Below are positions 1-5,445 of a DNA stretch of 17,206 nt, piece by piece. A program made the position numbers and the translations under genes. Source of the DNA: an uncultured Oscillospiraceae bacterium (lineage in GTDB: Bacteria > Bacillota > Clostridia > Oscillospirales > Ruminococcaceae); assembly GCA_900556525.1 (NCBI GenBank), contig USOZ01000011.1, forward strand, positions 1 through 17,206, in the 5' to 3' direction. Under the pieces are notes generated by a model that worked only from the letters and a program-made list of their open reading frames with translations, was not told the DNA's origin and did no database searches. Positions within the stretch are counted from its first letter, which is position 1; every line of letters begins with the position of its first letter.

Positions 1-1
1 A

Positions 2-55
2 GACGGAAAATATGCAAGTAAGATGCGTGCCGCGATTTATTCAGCGCTTCCTTAG
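2..55 (+). CDS. possible 3' end of an unidentified gene (partial)
   Basis: The second reading frame is open from the window edge to a TAG at 53-55 and would encode 17 residues ending in ...AAIYSALP. Its codons look ordinary for this genome, but the stretch is far too short to recognise a family. Another frame is also open, to a TAG at 66-68, so even the frame is uncertain. The 160 bases after it, up to the convergent stop of the pseudouridine synthase at 216, hold no convincing gene or terminator; the only small hairpin is GGAC-AAA-GTCC near 88-98. Treat this as a placeholder for whatever gene enters from the left. Confidence 0.3.
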   Translation, partial: DGKYASKMRAAIYSALP

Positions 56-215
56 GAGATTTGCATAGTCGATATTTTTTCACGCATGGACAAAGTCCTA
101 CGGCAAATGCGTCAAATATTTATCGAACAGCAAGACAAATGTGGAGGTTCATTTACATCTGTTTCTGCTATACTTATAATAACATATTCGCCGCGTCTTG
201 GGAATTGCCCGTTTC

Positions 216-1100
216 TCATATCTGTATTGCTGGATTTTGCAAAAGCGCTCTCATATCGTCAGGCAATGGCGCATTTATGACAATTTTTTCACGTGTTACA
301 GGGTGAAGAAGCTCTGCTTTTCCGCAATGAAGCGCCTGCCGGTTTATAAGTGACATATCACCGCCGTAAAGTTCATCACCGAGCAGCGGATGACCTATAT
401 ATGAAAAATGCACTCTTATTTGGTGCGTTCTCCCCGTAACGAGCGTTATTTCGACCAACGAGCTTTTTTTACCACTCTCTATAACTTTAAAAACGGTGTG
501 CGCATACTTTCCGTCAGTTCTCACCTCGCGGGTTATTATACTTTCAGAAACGCGCGCGACAGGTGCAATTATCTCGCCGCAGCAGCCGTATTCAGCCGAT
601 AAATCCCCCTGTACAACCGCATAATAAGTCTTTTTAGGACGACACTCCCCACACGTCAGCAATGACGCGGCAGGTCGATTTTTTGCCGTCACAACAAGCC
701 CAGACGTGTTCCTGTCCAGCCTATTAACACACCTGAAAGCCATATCGGGATATAATGCCGAAAAATAATTTGCGAGCGTATCATCATAGTGACGAACAGA
801 AGGGTGCACCGCCATAAACGGCGGCTTATCAAAGACGACTATTTCATCGTCTTCATAAGCTATGGGGACATTCAGATTGCTGTTTGGAGGAATATCTGAA
901 TTATCCCGAATGTTTACCTCCAGAACATCTCCCGAGTGAAGAATATCAATAGTTCTGATATGTCCACCGTTGCAAAGCAAGCCATCTTCAAATTGTTTCA
1001 GTTTCGTAAGCAGACCTCGACTGAAACCTCTGCGACTGAGATACCTTTCAACAGTAATGCCCTCATCTTCACTTGTCATCAGATACTTCTGCACCGACAT
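216..1100 (-). CDS. RluA-family RNA pseudouridine synthase
   Basis: Predicted cytosolic enzyme that isomerises uridine to pseudouridine in rRNA or tRNA. The 294-residue protein has an S4-like N-terminal region (about 15-65) and then a pseudouridine synthase domain. The catalytic motif RLDRNTSG is at 127-134, with the expected catalytic aspartate D129. GRTHQIRVH at 223-231 is the other family signature. Length is normal for RluA/RluD/YlyB-type enzymes; which uridine is modified cannot be told. The ATG at 1100 is preceded by AGGTGA nine bases upstream, so it is preferred over a later ATG at 1079 that lacks a site. It overlaps the end of the upstream sensor kinase gene by 32 bases, which makes it the third gene of that operon. 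A housekeeping RNA-modification gene at the end of a two-component operon is probably co-expressed convenience rather than a signalling partner. Confidence 0.93.
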   Translation of the reverse strand: MSVQKYLMTSEDEGITVERYLSRRGFSRGLLTKLKQFEDGLLCNGGHIRTIDILHSGDVLEVNIRDNSDIPPNSNLNVPIAYEDDEIVVFDKPPFMAVHPSVRHYDDTLANYFSALYPDMAFRCVNRLDRNTSGLVVTAKNRPAASLLTCGECRPKKTYYAVVQGDLSAEYGCCGEIIAPVARVSESIITREVRTDGKYAHTVFKVIESGKKSSLVEITLVTGRTHQIRVHFSYIGHPLLGDELYGGDMSLINRQALHCGKAELLHPVTREKIVINAPLPDDMRALLQNPAIQI

Positions 1101-2541
1101 TCTTCATCTTCACCTGCGGACATTCAAACCAGAATGTGCTTCCCTTTCCAACTTCGCTGTCTACGCCGTAGTTAAATCCGTGACGTTCGAAAACGCCCTT
1201 AACTATGGATAAGCCAAGCCCCGTACCTTTTACCGCACGTTTGTAATTTTCTGAGCGATCGACCTTATAATACCGCTCCCAGATGTACGGAAGCTGCTCT
1301 TTGGGTATTCCTATTCCCGAATCCGCAACCTCAAAGCGAACTTTTCCGCCCTTTATCGTGTGCAGACGAACCGTTACTATGTCTTCGCCCGAATAGTTTA
1401 TTGCGTTTATGATAAGATTATATACCGCCTGTCCGAGCTGCTTTGAGTCTGCGCTGATATAAATGTCGTCCTGCATTTCAAGATTAACTTCAGTTTTTTC
1501 AAGCATGGAAAACCGCGATACTATTTCGCGCAAATGCGAACTGAAATTTATAACCTTCATATCCATGTCGATCATTCCGCTCTGAAGTTTTGAAAGATTA
1601 AGGATATCCGAAACAAGAAGCGTAAGACGGTCAGTTTCATCAATAATTACCTGCAAATGCTTGGTTCTTTTTTCAGGACTATCGCCCGAAAGGTCGCGTA
1701 TCATCTCCGCATAAGCCTTAATCATAGTAAGCGGAGTACGCAGATCATGCGAAACATTCGCAAGCAAATCTTTTCGAAGGGTTTCGACACGCGCAATTTC
1801 CGTAGATGCCATATTCAGGTTATCTTTAAGCATCTTTATTTCGTAATATTCATTCTTTCGCGGCTGCATATTGAATTCGCCGTTAATAAGCTTATTCGCC
1901 GAGCGTGAAATGTTAACTATAGGACGTGCAACGCGATTTGAAATAAAGAATGAAACTATTAAGCTGAAGAAAATCAGAACGGTTGATGACATTAAAAAGA
2001 TACTCTTCAATATCTGAGTAGTAGTCCCCGTCGGCTCAAGGTATGTGTATATAAAAATGTATCCCGTGATTTCTTCCGACGTTTCAACATATGTCGCAAG
2101 CAGCAGCGATTGACGATCTTCTTCTCTTACCGGAAAAAACAGAGTTCCCGTTTTGGATTTTTTAAGTTCATCGACCATTTCATCACTTATGCGCCTGTCG
2201 ATAGAAACCGAAGATCCTGTCGAATCGCAAGAATATGTGAGCGGCAATCCTCCGGTAACATCTGCGGGGATATGGATAAGTATGCCAAGCTGTTTCACAC
2301 GCGCGTTTTTCTCAACCGTCTTTCGTACCTGTACGAAATCAGAGGTATACCAAACCTTTTTTATTTCCAGCGAAGTCTCAACGCTTTCCTGCGTTTTGAG
2401 ATATTCATATATCACAGGCATAAGAACGACCTGCGAGAAATAAACAAAAAGCAATATTCCCGAACAAAAAAGCAGCAGAATAAGCCATATCCTAAACCGA
2501 ATACTATTAAATACGCTATCGGTTTTTTCACTGAACTTCAA
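1069..2541 (-). CDS. membrane sensor histidine kinase
   Basis: Transmembrane kinase that should phosphorylate the response regulator encoded just upstream. Domains in order for 490 residues: TM1 about 15-40; an extracytoplasmic sensor region about 41-177; TM2 about 178-202; HAMP about 203-255; HisKA dimerisation domain with the H-box NVSHDLRTPL and phospho-acceptor H265; HATPase_c with N-box NLIINAINYS (375-384), G1 box DSGIG (407-411) and G2 box KGTGLGLS. All catalytic boxes look intact. There is no PAS domain, unlike many PhoR proteins, so the signal is unknown. The start is a TTG at 2541 overlapping the regulator's last 14 bases; no other start precedes TM1 and the frame is closed just upstream. 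The weak site (GGGG seven bases before TTG) suggests translation coupled to the regulator. The 3' end overlaps the pseudouridine synthase gene. Confidence 0.95.
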   Translation of the reverse strand: MKFSEKTDSVFNSIRFRIWLILLLFCSGILLFVYFSQVVLMPVIYEYLKTQESVETSLEIKKVWYTSDFVQVRKTVEKNARVKQLGILIHIPADVTGGLPLTYSCDSTGSSVSIDRRISDEMVDELKKSKTGTLFFPVREEDRQSLLLATYVETSEEITGYIFIYTYLEPTGTTTQILKSIFLMSSTVLIFFSLIVSFFISNRVARPIVNISRSANKLINGEFNMQPRKNEYYEIKMLKDNLNMASTEIARVETLRKDLLANVSHDLRTPLTMIKAYAEMIRDLSGDSPEKRTKHLQVIIDETDRLTLLVSDILNLSKLQSGMIDMDMKVINFSSHLREIVSRFSMLEKTEVNLEMQDDIYISADSKQLGQAVYNLIINAINYSGEDIVTVRLHTIKGGKVRFEVADSGIGIPKEQLPYIWERYYKVDRSENYKRAVKGTGLGLSIVKGVFERHGFNYGVDSEVGKGSTFWFECPQVKMKNVGAEVSDDK

Positions 2542-3199
2542 ACTTATACCCCATTCCGCGAAGCGTTACAATAAATTTACGATATTTGCCAAGATTATTT
2601 CGGAGCATTTTTATATGAGTATCAATCGTGCGGTCATCGCCAAAGAAATCGTAGCCCCAGACCTCGGCGAGCAGCTTATCTCTTGTCAGCGCAATATTTT
2701 TATTCCGAACCAGATAAAACAACAAATCATACTCTTTTGGGGTAAGATTTGCGCGCTCGCCGTCTATGAAAACATTGCGGGCAGTAAAGTTTATTTCAAG
2801 TCCCTCAAACTTAACTATGTCGCTTTGAATTCCTGTCGGAGTATTGCGCTTTATTATCGCATTCACACGCGCAAGCACTTCCTTTGGAGAAAACGGCTTA
2901 ACAACATAATCATCCGCCCCGATTTCAAAGCCGAAAAGCTTGTCGTATTCTTCTCCGCGTGCCGACAGCATAAGTACGGGAGTGTTCTTAAACTTTCTTA
3001 TTTCCTTGCAGGCAGAAAATCCGTCCAGTTTAGGCATCATTACATCGAGAATGATAATGTCATAATCCGTGTTTTTCGCCATTTCGACCGCTTGCATTCC
3101 GTCAACGGCTTCCGAGACCTCATGCCCCTCAAATTCGGCATATTCACGTATAACCTCTCGTATTTTCTGTTCATCATCAGCAACTAAAATTTTGTACAT
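2528..3199 (-). CDS. OmpR/PhoB-family response regulator
   Basis: Two-component transcription factor of 223 residues. The receiver domain (1-115) shows the acidic pair D8/D9, phospho-acceptor D52 in the LDVMMPKLDG context, S79, and K101 in the VVKPF motif. The C-terminal winged helix (about 128-223) contains the LTPKEYDLLFYLVRN and DTHIKMLRNNLG segments typical of OmpR/PhoB DNA-binding domains. It is the first gene of an operon with the sensor kinase and the RluA-type synthase. The ribosome site is AAGGCGGG about seven bases before the ATG. A promoter with 11-bp direct repeats lies about 200 bases upstream (see 3393-3435), as expected if this regulator binds there itself, and an intrinsic terminator lies between that promoter and this start. 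PhoP-like in general form, but the sequence alone does not assign a stimulus. Confidence 0.96.
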   Translation of the reverse strand: MYKILVADDEQKIREVIREYAEFEGHEVSEAVDGMQAVEMAKNTDYDIIILDVMMPKLDGFSACKEIRKFKNTPVLMLSARGEEYDKLFGFEIGADDYVVKPFSPKEVLARVNAIIKRNTPTGIQSDIVKFEGLEINFTARNVFIDGERANLTPKEYDLLFYLVRNKNIALTRDKLLAEVWGYDFFGDDRTIDTHIKMLRNNLGKYRKFIVTLRGMGYKFEVQ

Positions 3200-3232
3200 A
3201 TATGTCCCGCCTTTCAGATGTTATAAAATTGT

Positions 3233-3274
3233 AAAAAAAAAAGTTCAGTCAAGAGCCTACGGTCCTTACTGAAC
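3233..3274 (-). terminator. intrinsic terminator ahead of the response regulator
   Basis: Read on the minus strand, arms GTTCAGT (3274-3268) and ACTGAAC (3249-3243) pair perfectly, and the inner AAG/CTT and GCC/GGC segments lengthen the stem around a three-base loop, with one bulge and one mismatch. Ten consecutive T follow (3242-3233). It lies only 34 bases before the response-regulator ATG and downstream of the TATAAT promoter at 3393-3398. It could end the kinase-like operon, act as a leader attenuator, or end a small RNA. It has no U-tract in the plus direction. Confidence 0.85.
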
Positions 3275-3386
3275 GTTGCTCCATCTATGATGAAGCGAAA
3301 TGAAATAAGATTAAAATGAAATGTTGGGAGAGGAAATTATGATTAATTCATCATTAATCAATTAAAGGGAACTACCCCCTTTAACA
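3233..3386 (-). ncRNA. candidate structured leader or small RNA, ~150 nt
   Basis: A transcript starting about seven bases after the TATAAT at 3398-3393 would run to the terminator T-run at 3233. It would carry three hairpins: 5' stem TTAAAGGG/CCCTTTAA with a 7-base loop (3384-3362), stem TGATTAAT/ATTAATCA with a 5-base loop (3360-3340), a U- and C-rich single-stranded stretch (3339-3275), and then the terminator. Both upstream stems are perfect 8-mers. No known riboswitch core was recognised, and no arm complementary to the terminator was found that would form an obvious antiterminator. An 11-codon open frame starting ATGGAGCAACG overlaps the terminator but has no ribosome site. Existence as an RNA is inference from promoter plus terminator. 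Confidence 0.4.
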
Positions 3387-3392
3387 ATTCGT

Positions 3393-3435
3393 ATTATACC
3401 CTGCTTGTGTGATGATTTTGTGATAAAGCGGTGAG
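3393..3435 (-). promoter_or_regulatory. promoter with 11-bp direct repeats (PhoB/PhoP-box-like)
   Basis: On the minus strand a consensus TATAAT occupies 3398-3393. The hexamer at the -35 position (ACAAAA, 17-base spacer) is poor. Instead, ATCACA-N5-ATCACA (3424-3419 and 3413-3408) lies exactly 11 bases apart, and a degraded third copy (CTCACC, 3435-3430) keeps the same period. Repeats every helical turn overlapping a weak -35 are the usual layout for promoters activated by OmpR/PhoB-family dimers. The nearest such protein is the one encoded downstream, so autoregulation is inferred. Confidence 0.5.
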
Positions 3436-3472
3436 TGAATTCAGAAAAAGGAGTAAAAAAACAGCTATAAAA

Positions 3473-4561
3473 TCATGATTCATAAGGTTCAGCACCCATA
3501 AAGAAAACTTCAAGCGCACTTATCCTCGGATCGCTTACACCGGACATTTCCTCGACCTCGCTTTTAAGATATTGCCGTTCTGGACGATGATATAATTTAT
3601 AATAGGTATCATGTCCTTTTTTGCGCCGTTCATTTATTTTTTCGCAGTCAAGGTCGGGTTCAAGCTGCATTGAATGCGAAACACTTCTTATCCTGAGCGA
3701 GCTTTCCGTCTTTATATATCCGGTGCAGATAATTTTGTCGCGTTCCTGACAAAACTCCACATTTCCGTTCATAAGTTTGAATAAATGACCGACAACACGC
3801 ATTTCCAACCTTGTGTTTGCAAGACTGTAATTCTGATGAAACGGAAATTCCGCAGTAAAGATAACAGCGTCTCTCTCGTGCGACCTCACGGTTATCAATC
3901 CGCCCGTGCCAAATAATGTTGATACAAGCATAATCTTTATGAGATTGAAAAGCGCCATTTCAAAATGCCTGTAGTCGAGTTTCCAGTATGGAGCGTCAAT
4001 ACATATGAGGTATGCAAAATCCTTGCGGATTTTTCTGAGAGCGAACTTTGCTTCGTCAAATGTCCTAATCAGGTATTTTTCAAGCGGAACAAAGCACGGC
4101 TTCTCACTTTCCTCGAAAAGCTGCAAGATATTCAGAGAATTAGCATAAATATCCGACATCTGGCGTAACTGTAAATAAAGCGAATTTTTAACTGTGCCAA
4201 AATCCGACTTGCTGAAATAGCTCTGAATCATCTGAGCCATAGAAATAGCGTTCAGAGAACCGTGTCTTATGTTGTCAATGTCCTCGAAAAGCTCCTCGCG
4301 GCTCAGTATTTCATCCGGCAGCATTTGGAAAATCCTGCACACTATCCTTCTATCGCGAAGCACATTGACTTTTACCGAATATTCAACGCCCTTGGCTTTA
4401 AAATTGTAGCATATAGTATCCGAAAAATCAGCCCTGTACAGTTTTTTCTGAAGATTTTTGTGTCGTCTGCTTATTCTGTTGAAAAGCTCGCTATTATCTG
4501 ACCAGATCACATTGAAAAATTCATCAAAAATTCCCGTATAGCAAAAATCTGAATATTTCAT
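3473..4561 (-). CDS. histidine-kinase-like protein with degenerate ATP-binding domain
   Basis: Family not firmly recognised. The 362-residue soluble protein has an N-terminal region (about 1-80) that could be a PAS-like fold. It continues with a helical segment containing NIRHGSLNAIS (H100, followed by G instead of the usual acidic residue), which recalls both HisKA and the R-H-x-x-x-N pattern of Spo0B-type helices. A C-terminal region resembles an HATPase: ALFNLIKIML keeps the first N-box asparagine (N206) but has I210 where kinases have the Mg-binding asparagine. G1 (DxGxG) and G2 (GxGL) boxes are absent. About 75 charged C-terminal residues are unassigned. It is therefore probably a pseudokinase or phosphotransfer/scaffold protein. 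The ATG at 4561 has AAGGA nine bases upstream; an in-frame TTG at 4570 sits too close to it. Last gene of the XRE-DUF896 operon, starting six bases after the DUF896 stop. Confidence 0.75.
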   Translation of the reverse strand: MKYSDFCYTGIFDEFFNVIWSDNSELFNRISRRHKNLQKKLYRADFSDTICYNFKAKGVEYSVKVNVLRDRRIVCRIFQMLPDEILSREELFEDIDNIRHGSLNAISMAQMIQSYFSKSDFGTVKNSLYLQLRQMSDIYANSLNILQLFEESEKPCFVPLEKYLIRTFDEAKFALRKIRKDFAYLICIDAPYWKLDYRHFEMALFNLIKIMLVSTLFGTGGLITVRSHERDAVIFTAEFPFHQNYSLANTRLEMRVVGHLFKLMNGNVEFCQERDKIICTGYIKTESSLRIRSVSHSMQLEPDLDCEKINERRKKGHDTYYKLYHRPERQYLKSEVEEMSGVSDPRISALEVFFMGAEPYES

Positions 4562-4566
4562 TGAAG

Positions 4567-4767
4567 TCAATCCTTGATAAGTTTTCTTTTATTTCCGTCC
4601 TTGTCAATAATGTAAGTATTCTGCAAGTGCGGCATATACGAATTTTTCATATGCTGACGATATTCGTTGCGTAAACGTTCCTGTTCTTCCTTTTCCTCAA
4701 CAGAAAGTTCTTCTTCTCTTGACTTTCTGGCGAGGTAATTTATTCTGTCAATTTTCGTTTTATCCAT
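4567..4767 (-). CDS. DUF896 (UPF0291/YnzC-like) small protein
   Basis: A 66-residue, highly charged helical protein. The order K-I-x-R-I-N-x-L-A-x-K, then an acidic E-E-K-x-E-Q-x-x-L-R-x-E-Y segment and a C-terminal I-I-D-x-x-G-N matches the DUF896 family, exemplified by B. subtilis YnzC. The molecular function is unknown. In B. subtilis the homologue lies in the LexA-controlled yneA operon; here it sits behind an XRE regulator instead. The ATG at 4767 is preceded by GAGGTG six bases upstream, preferred over an in-frame GTG at 4776 that lies inside the ribosome site. It lies 43 bases after the XRE stop and 5 bases before the kinase-like ATG, so the three genes look like one transcript. The gap before it carries two copies of the ATATGAACA motif. 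Confidence 0.85.
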   Translation of the reverse strand: MDKTKIDRINYLARKSREEELSVEEKEEQERLRNEYRQHMKNSYMPHLQNTYIIDKDGNKRKLIKD

Positions 4768-4782
4768 TATCTTCACCTCGTT

Positions 4783-4816
4783 TGTTCATATTTTCGAAGA
4801 CGATGAATGTTCATAT
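4783..4816 (-). promoter_or_regulatory. two ATATGAACA motifs between the XRE and DUF896 genes
   Basis: TGTTCATAT on the plus strand (ATATGAACA on the minus) occurs at 4783-4791 and at 4808-4816, 25 bases apart in the same orientation. The second is part of the palindrome-like ATGA-ATGT-TCAT at 4803-4814 and overlaps the XRE stop codon. The same 9-mer is at the XRE promoter, so this is probably a second binding site for that regulator. I see no clear -35/-10 pair here. Confidence 0.5.
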
Positions 4817-5203
4817 CTGCTTGTTTGTTGAATTGAAGTACATTTCGGTAAGGCAGGAGAAAAGCGCCTGTTTATCCTCCGGGTTTATATCGGGGCATTC
4901 AAACAGTTCCTTGCCTTTTTCGAGATACTCCGCAGCTTCACGAATAGAGTTCGCATTGGACTTTGAATGGAATACGAAGCGTTCTCTGCTGTCAAGGACA
5001 AGTCCTTTGCTGTCGTCGAGGAGAAATTCTGTTGTCGTATCAAGTTCCTTTGCAATCTTGTCAAGTACATCGCGCTTCGGTTTGCGTGAACCGTTAAGGT
5101 AATTGGCAAGTCCCCTGTATGTTATGCCGACTTTTTCAGCAAGTTCTGTCTTGCTGATATTCTTTCTGCAAATAAGTATTTCCATTTTTTCATCTAGCAG
5201 CAT
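4811..5203 (-). CDS. XRE-family helix-turn-helix transcriptional regulator
   Basis: DNA-binding regulator of 130 residues. The Cro/C1-type helix-turn-helix lies at about 16-54, with the pattern S-K-T-E-L-A-E-K-V-G-I-T, then L-A-N-Y-L-N-G-S-R-K-P and a third helix D-V-L-D-K-I-A-K-E-L. The remaining ~75 residues have no recognisable enzymatic or LexA-type protease motif and may dimerise or bind a ligand. The ATG at 5203 has GGAGG six bases upstream; an in-frame TTG at 5209 abuts that site and is rejected. It heads a minus-strand operon with DUF896 and the kinase-like gene, divergent from argG. Its promoter carries palindromic sites in the spacer and at the start site, which strongly suggests autorepression. 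The target signal is unknown. Confidence 0.92.
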   Translation of the reverse strand: MLLDEKMEILICRKNISKTELAEKVGITYRGLANYLNGSRKPKRDVLDKIAKELDTTTEFLLDDSKGLVLDSRERFVFHSKSNANSIREAAEYLEKGKELFECPDINPEDKQALFSCLTEMYFNSTNKQI

Positions 5204-5216
5204 AGCCAACCTCCAA

Positions 5217-5263
5217 ATGATTGTTCATATTACCATTATACACATGAACGGTCATAAAGTCAA
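5217..5263 (-). promoter_or_regulatory. XRE operon promoter with two palindromic operators
   Basis: On the minus strand TTGACT (5263-5258), a 17-base spacer and TATAAT (5240-5235) form a near-consensus sigma-A promoter. ATGA-N4-TCAT sequences occupy 5244-5255, wholly inside the spacer, and 5217-5228, around the expected start site. Both are 12-mers with the same half-sites, 27 bases apart. A protein bound there would block polymerase, so autorepression by the XRE protein is the simple reading. Confidence 0.8.
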
Positions 5264-5297
5264 TGTTTTTTTACATATTTTTGCATTTTTCGGCTCG

Positions 5298-5311
5298 ATA
5301 TGAACAATCGA
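5298..5311. promoter_or_regulatory. upstream ATATGAACA motif in the XRE/argG divergent region
   Basis: ATATGAACAATC on the plus strand matches the minus-strand sequence at the XRE start site over 12 bases, in inverted orientation. The right half (TCGA) departs from the TCAT of the other sites, so it may be a weaker or auxiliary operator. It is 69 bases upstream of the argG -35 hexamer. Confidence 0.45.
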
Positions 5312-5379
5312 CATATTCAAAGTATTCGTGAATTATGCAAAATATTCAGTATAATATACATATATATGCATATTTTCCC

Positions 5380-5407
5380 TTGACAAACTGAATAATTGTT
5401 GTATAAT
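5380..5407 (+). promoter_or_regulatory. argG / arginine operon promoter
   Basis: TTGACA (5380-5385), a 16-base spacer and TATAAT (5402-5407) give a consensus sigma-A promoter with an expected start near 5414 and a short leader to the argG ATG. The spacer contains TGAATAATTGTTGT (5389-5402), which matches 11 of 14 positions of an ArgR-type ARG box (TGAATAATTATTCA); a weaker half-box, ATATTCA, lies at 5342-5348. Arginine repression through ArgR is plausible but rests on these partial matches. Confidence 0.8.
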
Positions 5408-5445
5408 GATATTAGAATATTTTTTTCAAAAAGGAGAACACTTCT

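Noticed and set aside
86..280. Plus-strand 64-codon open frame beginning in the gap after 68
   Set aside because: Half of it is antisense to the pseudouridine synthase and no ribosome site precedes the ATG; no family recognised.
2615..3187. Plus-strand open frame of about 190 codons across the response regulator
   Set aside because: Antisense to an intact OmpR-type gene, with no ribosome site or recognisable domain.
3243..3287. Possible leader peptide on the minus strand overlapping the terminator, starting ATGGAGCAACG
   Set aside because: No ribosome-binding sequence precedes it and it lacks runs of a regulatory codon.
3338..3366. Plus-strand eight-codon open frame starting at the ATG at 3339 behind GAGAGG, ending at TAA
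   Set aside because: The ribosome-site look-alike and ATG fall inside the hairpin region of the minus-strand leader; no plus-strand promoter or downstream gene exists, so a leader peptide is not supported.
3381..3387. TTAACAA resembling a Rex half-site near the response-regulator promoter
   Set aside because: The partner TTGTTAA half at the required spacing is missing; the bases belong to the 5' hairpin.
3452..3480. T-run and weak stem after the kinase-like gene on the minus strand
   Set aside because: The stem has about six A/T-rich pairs with a wobble; too weak to call a terminator, although the T7 run is real.
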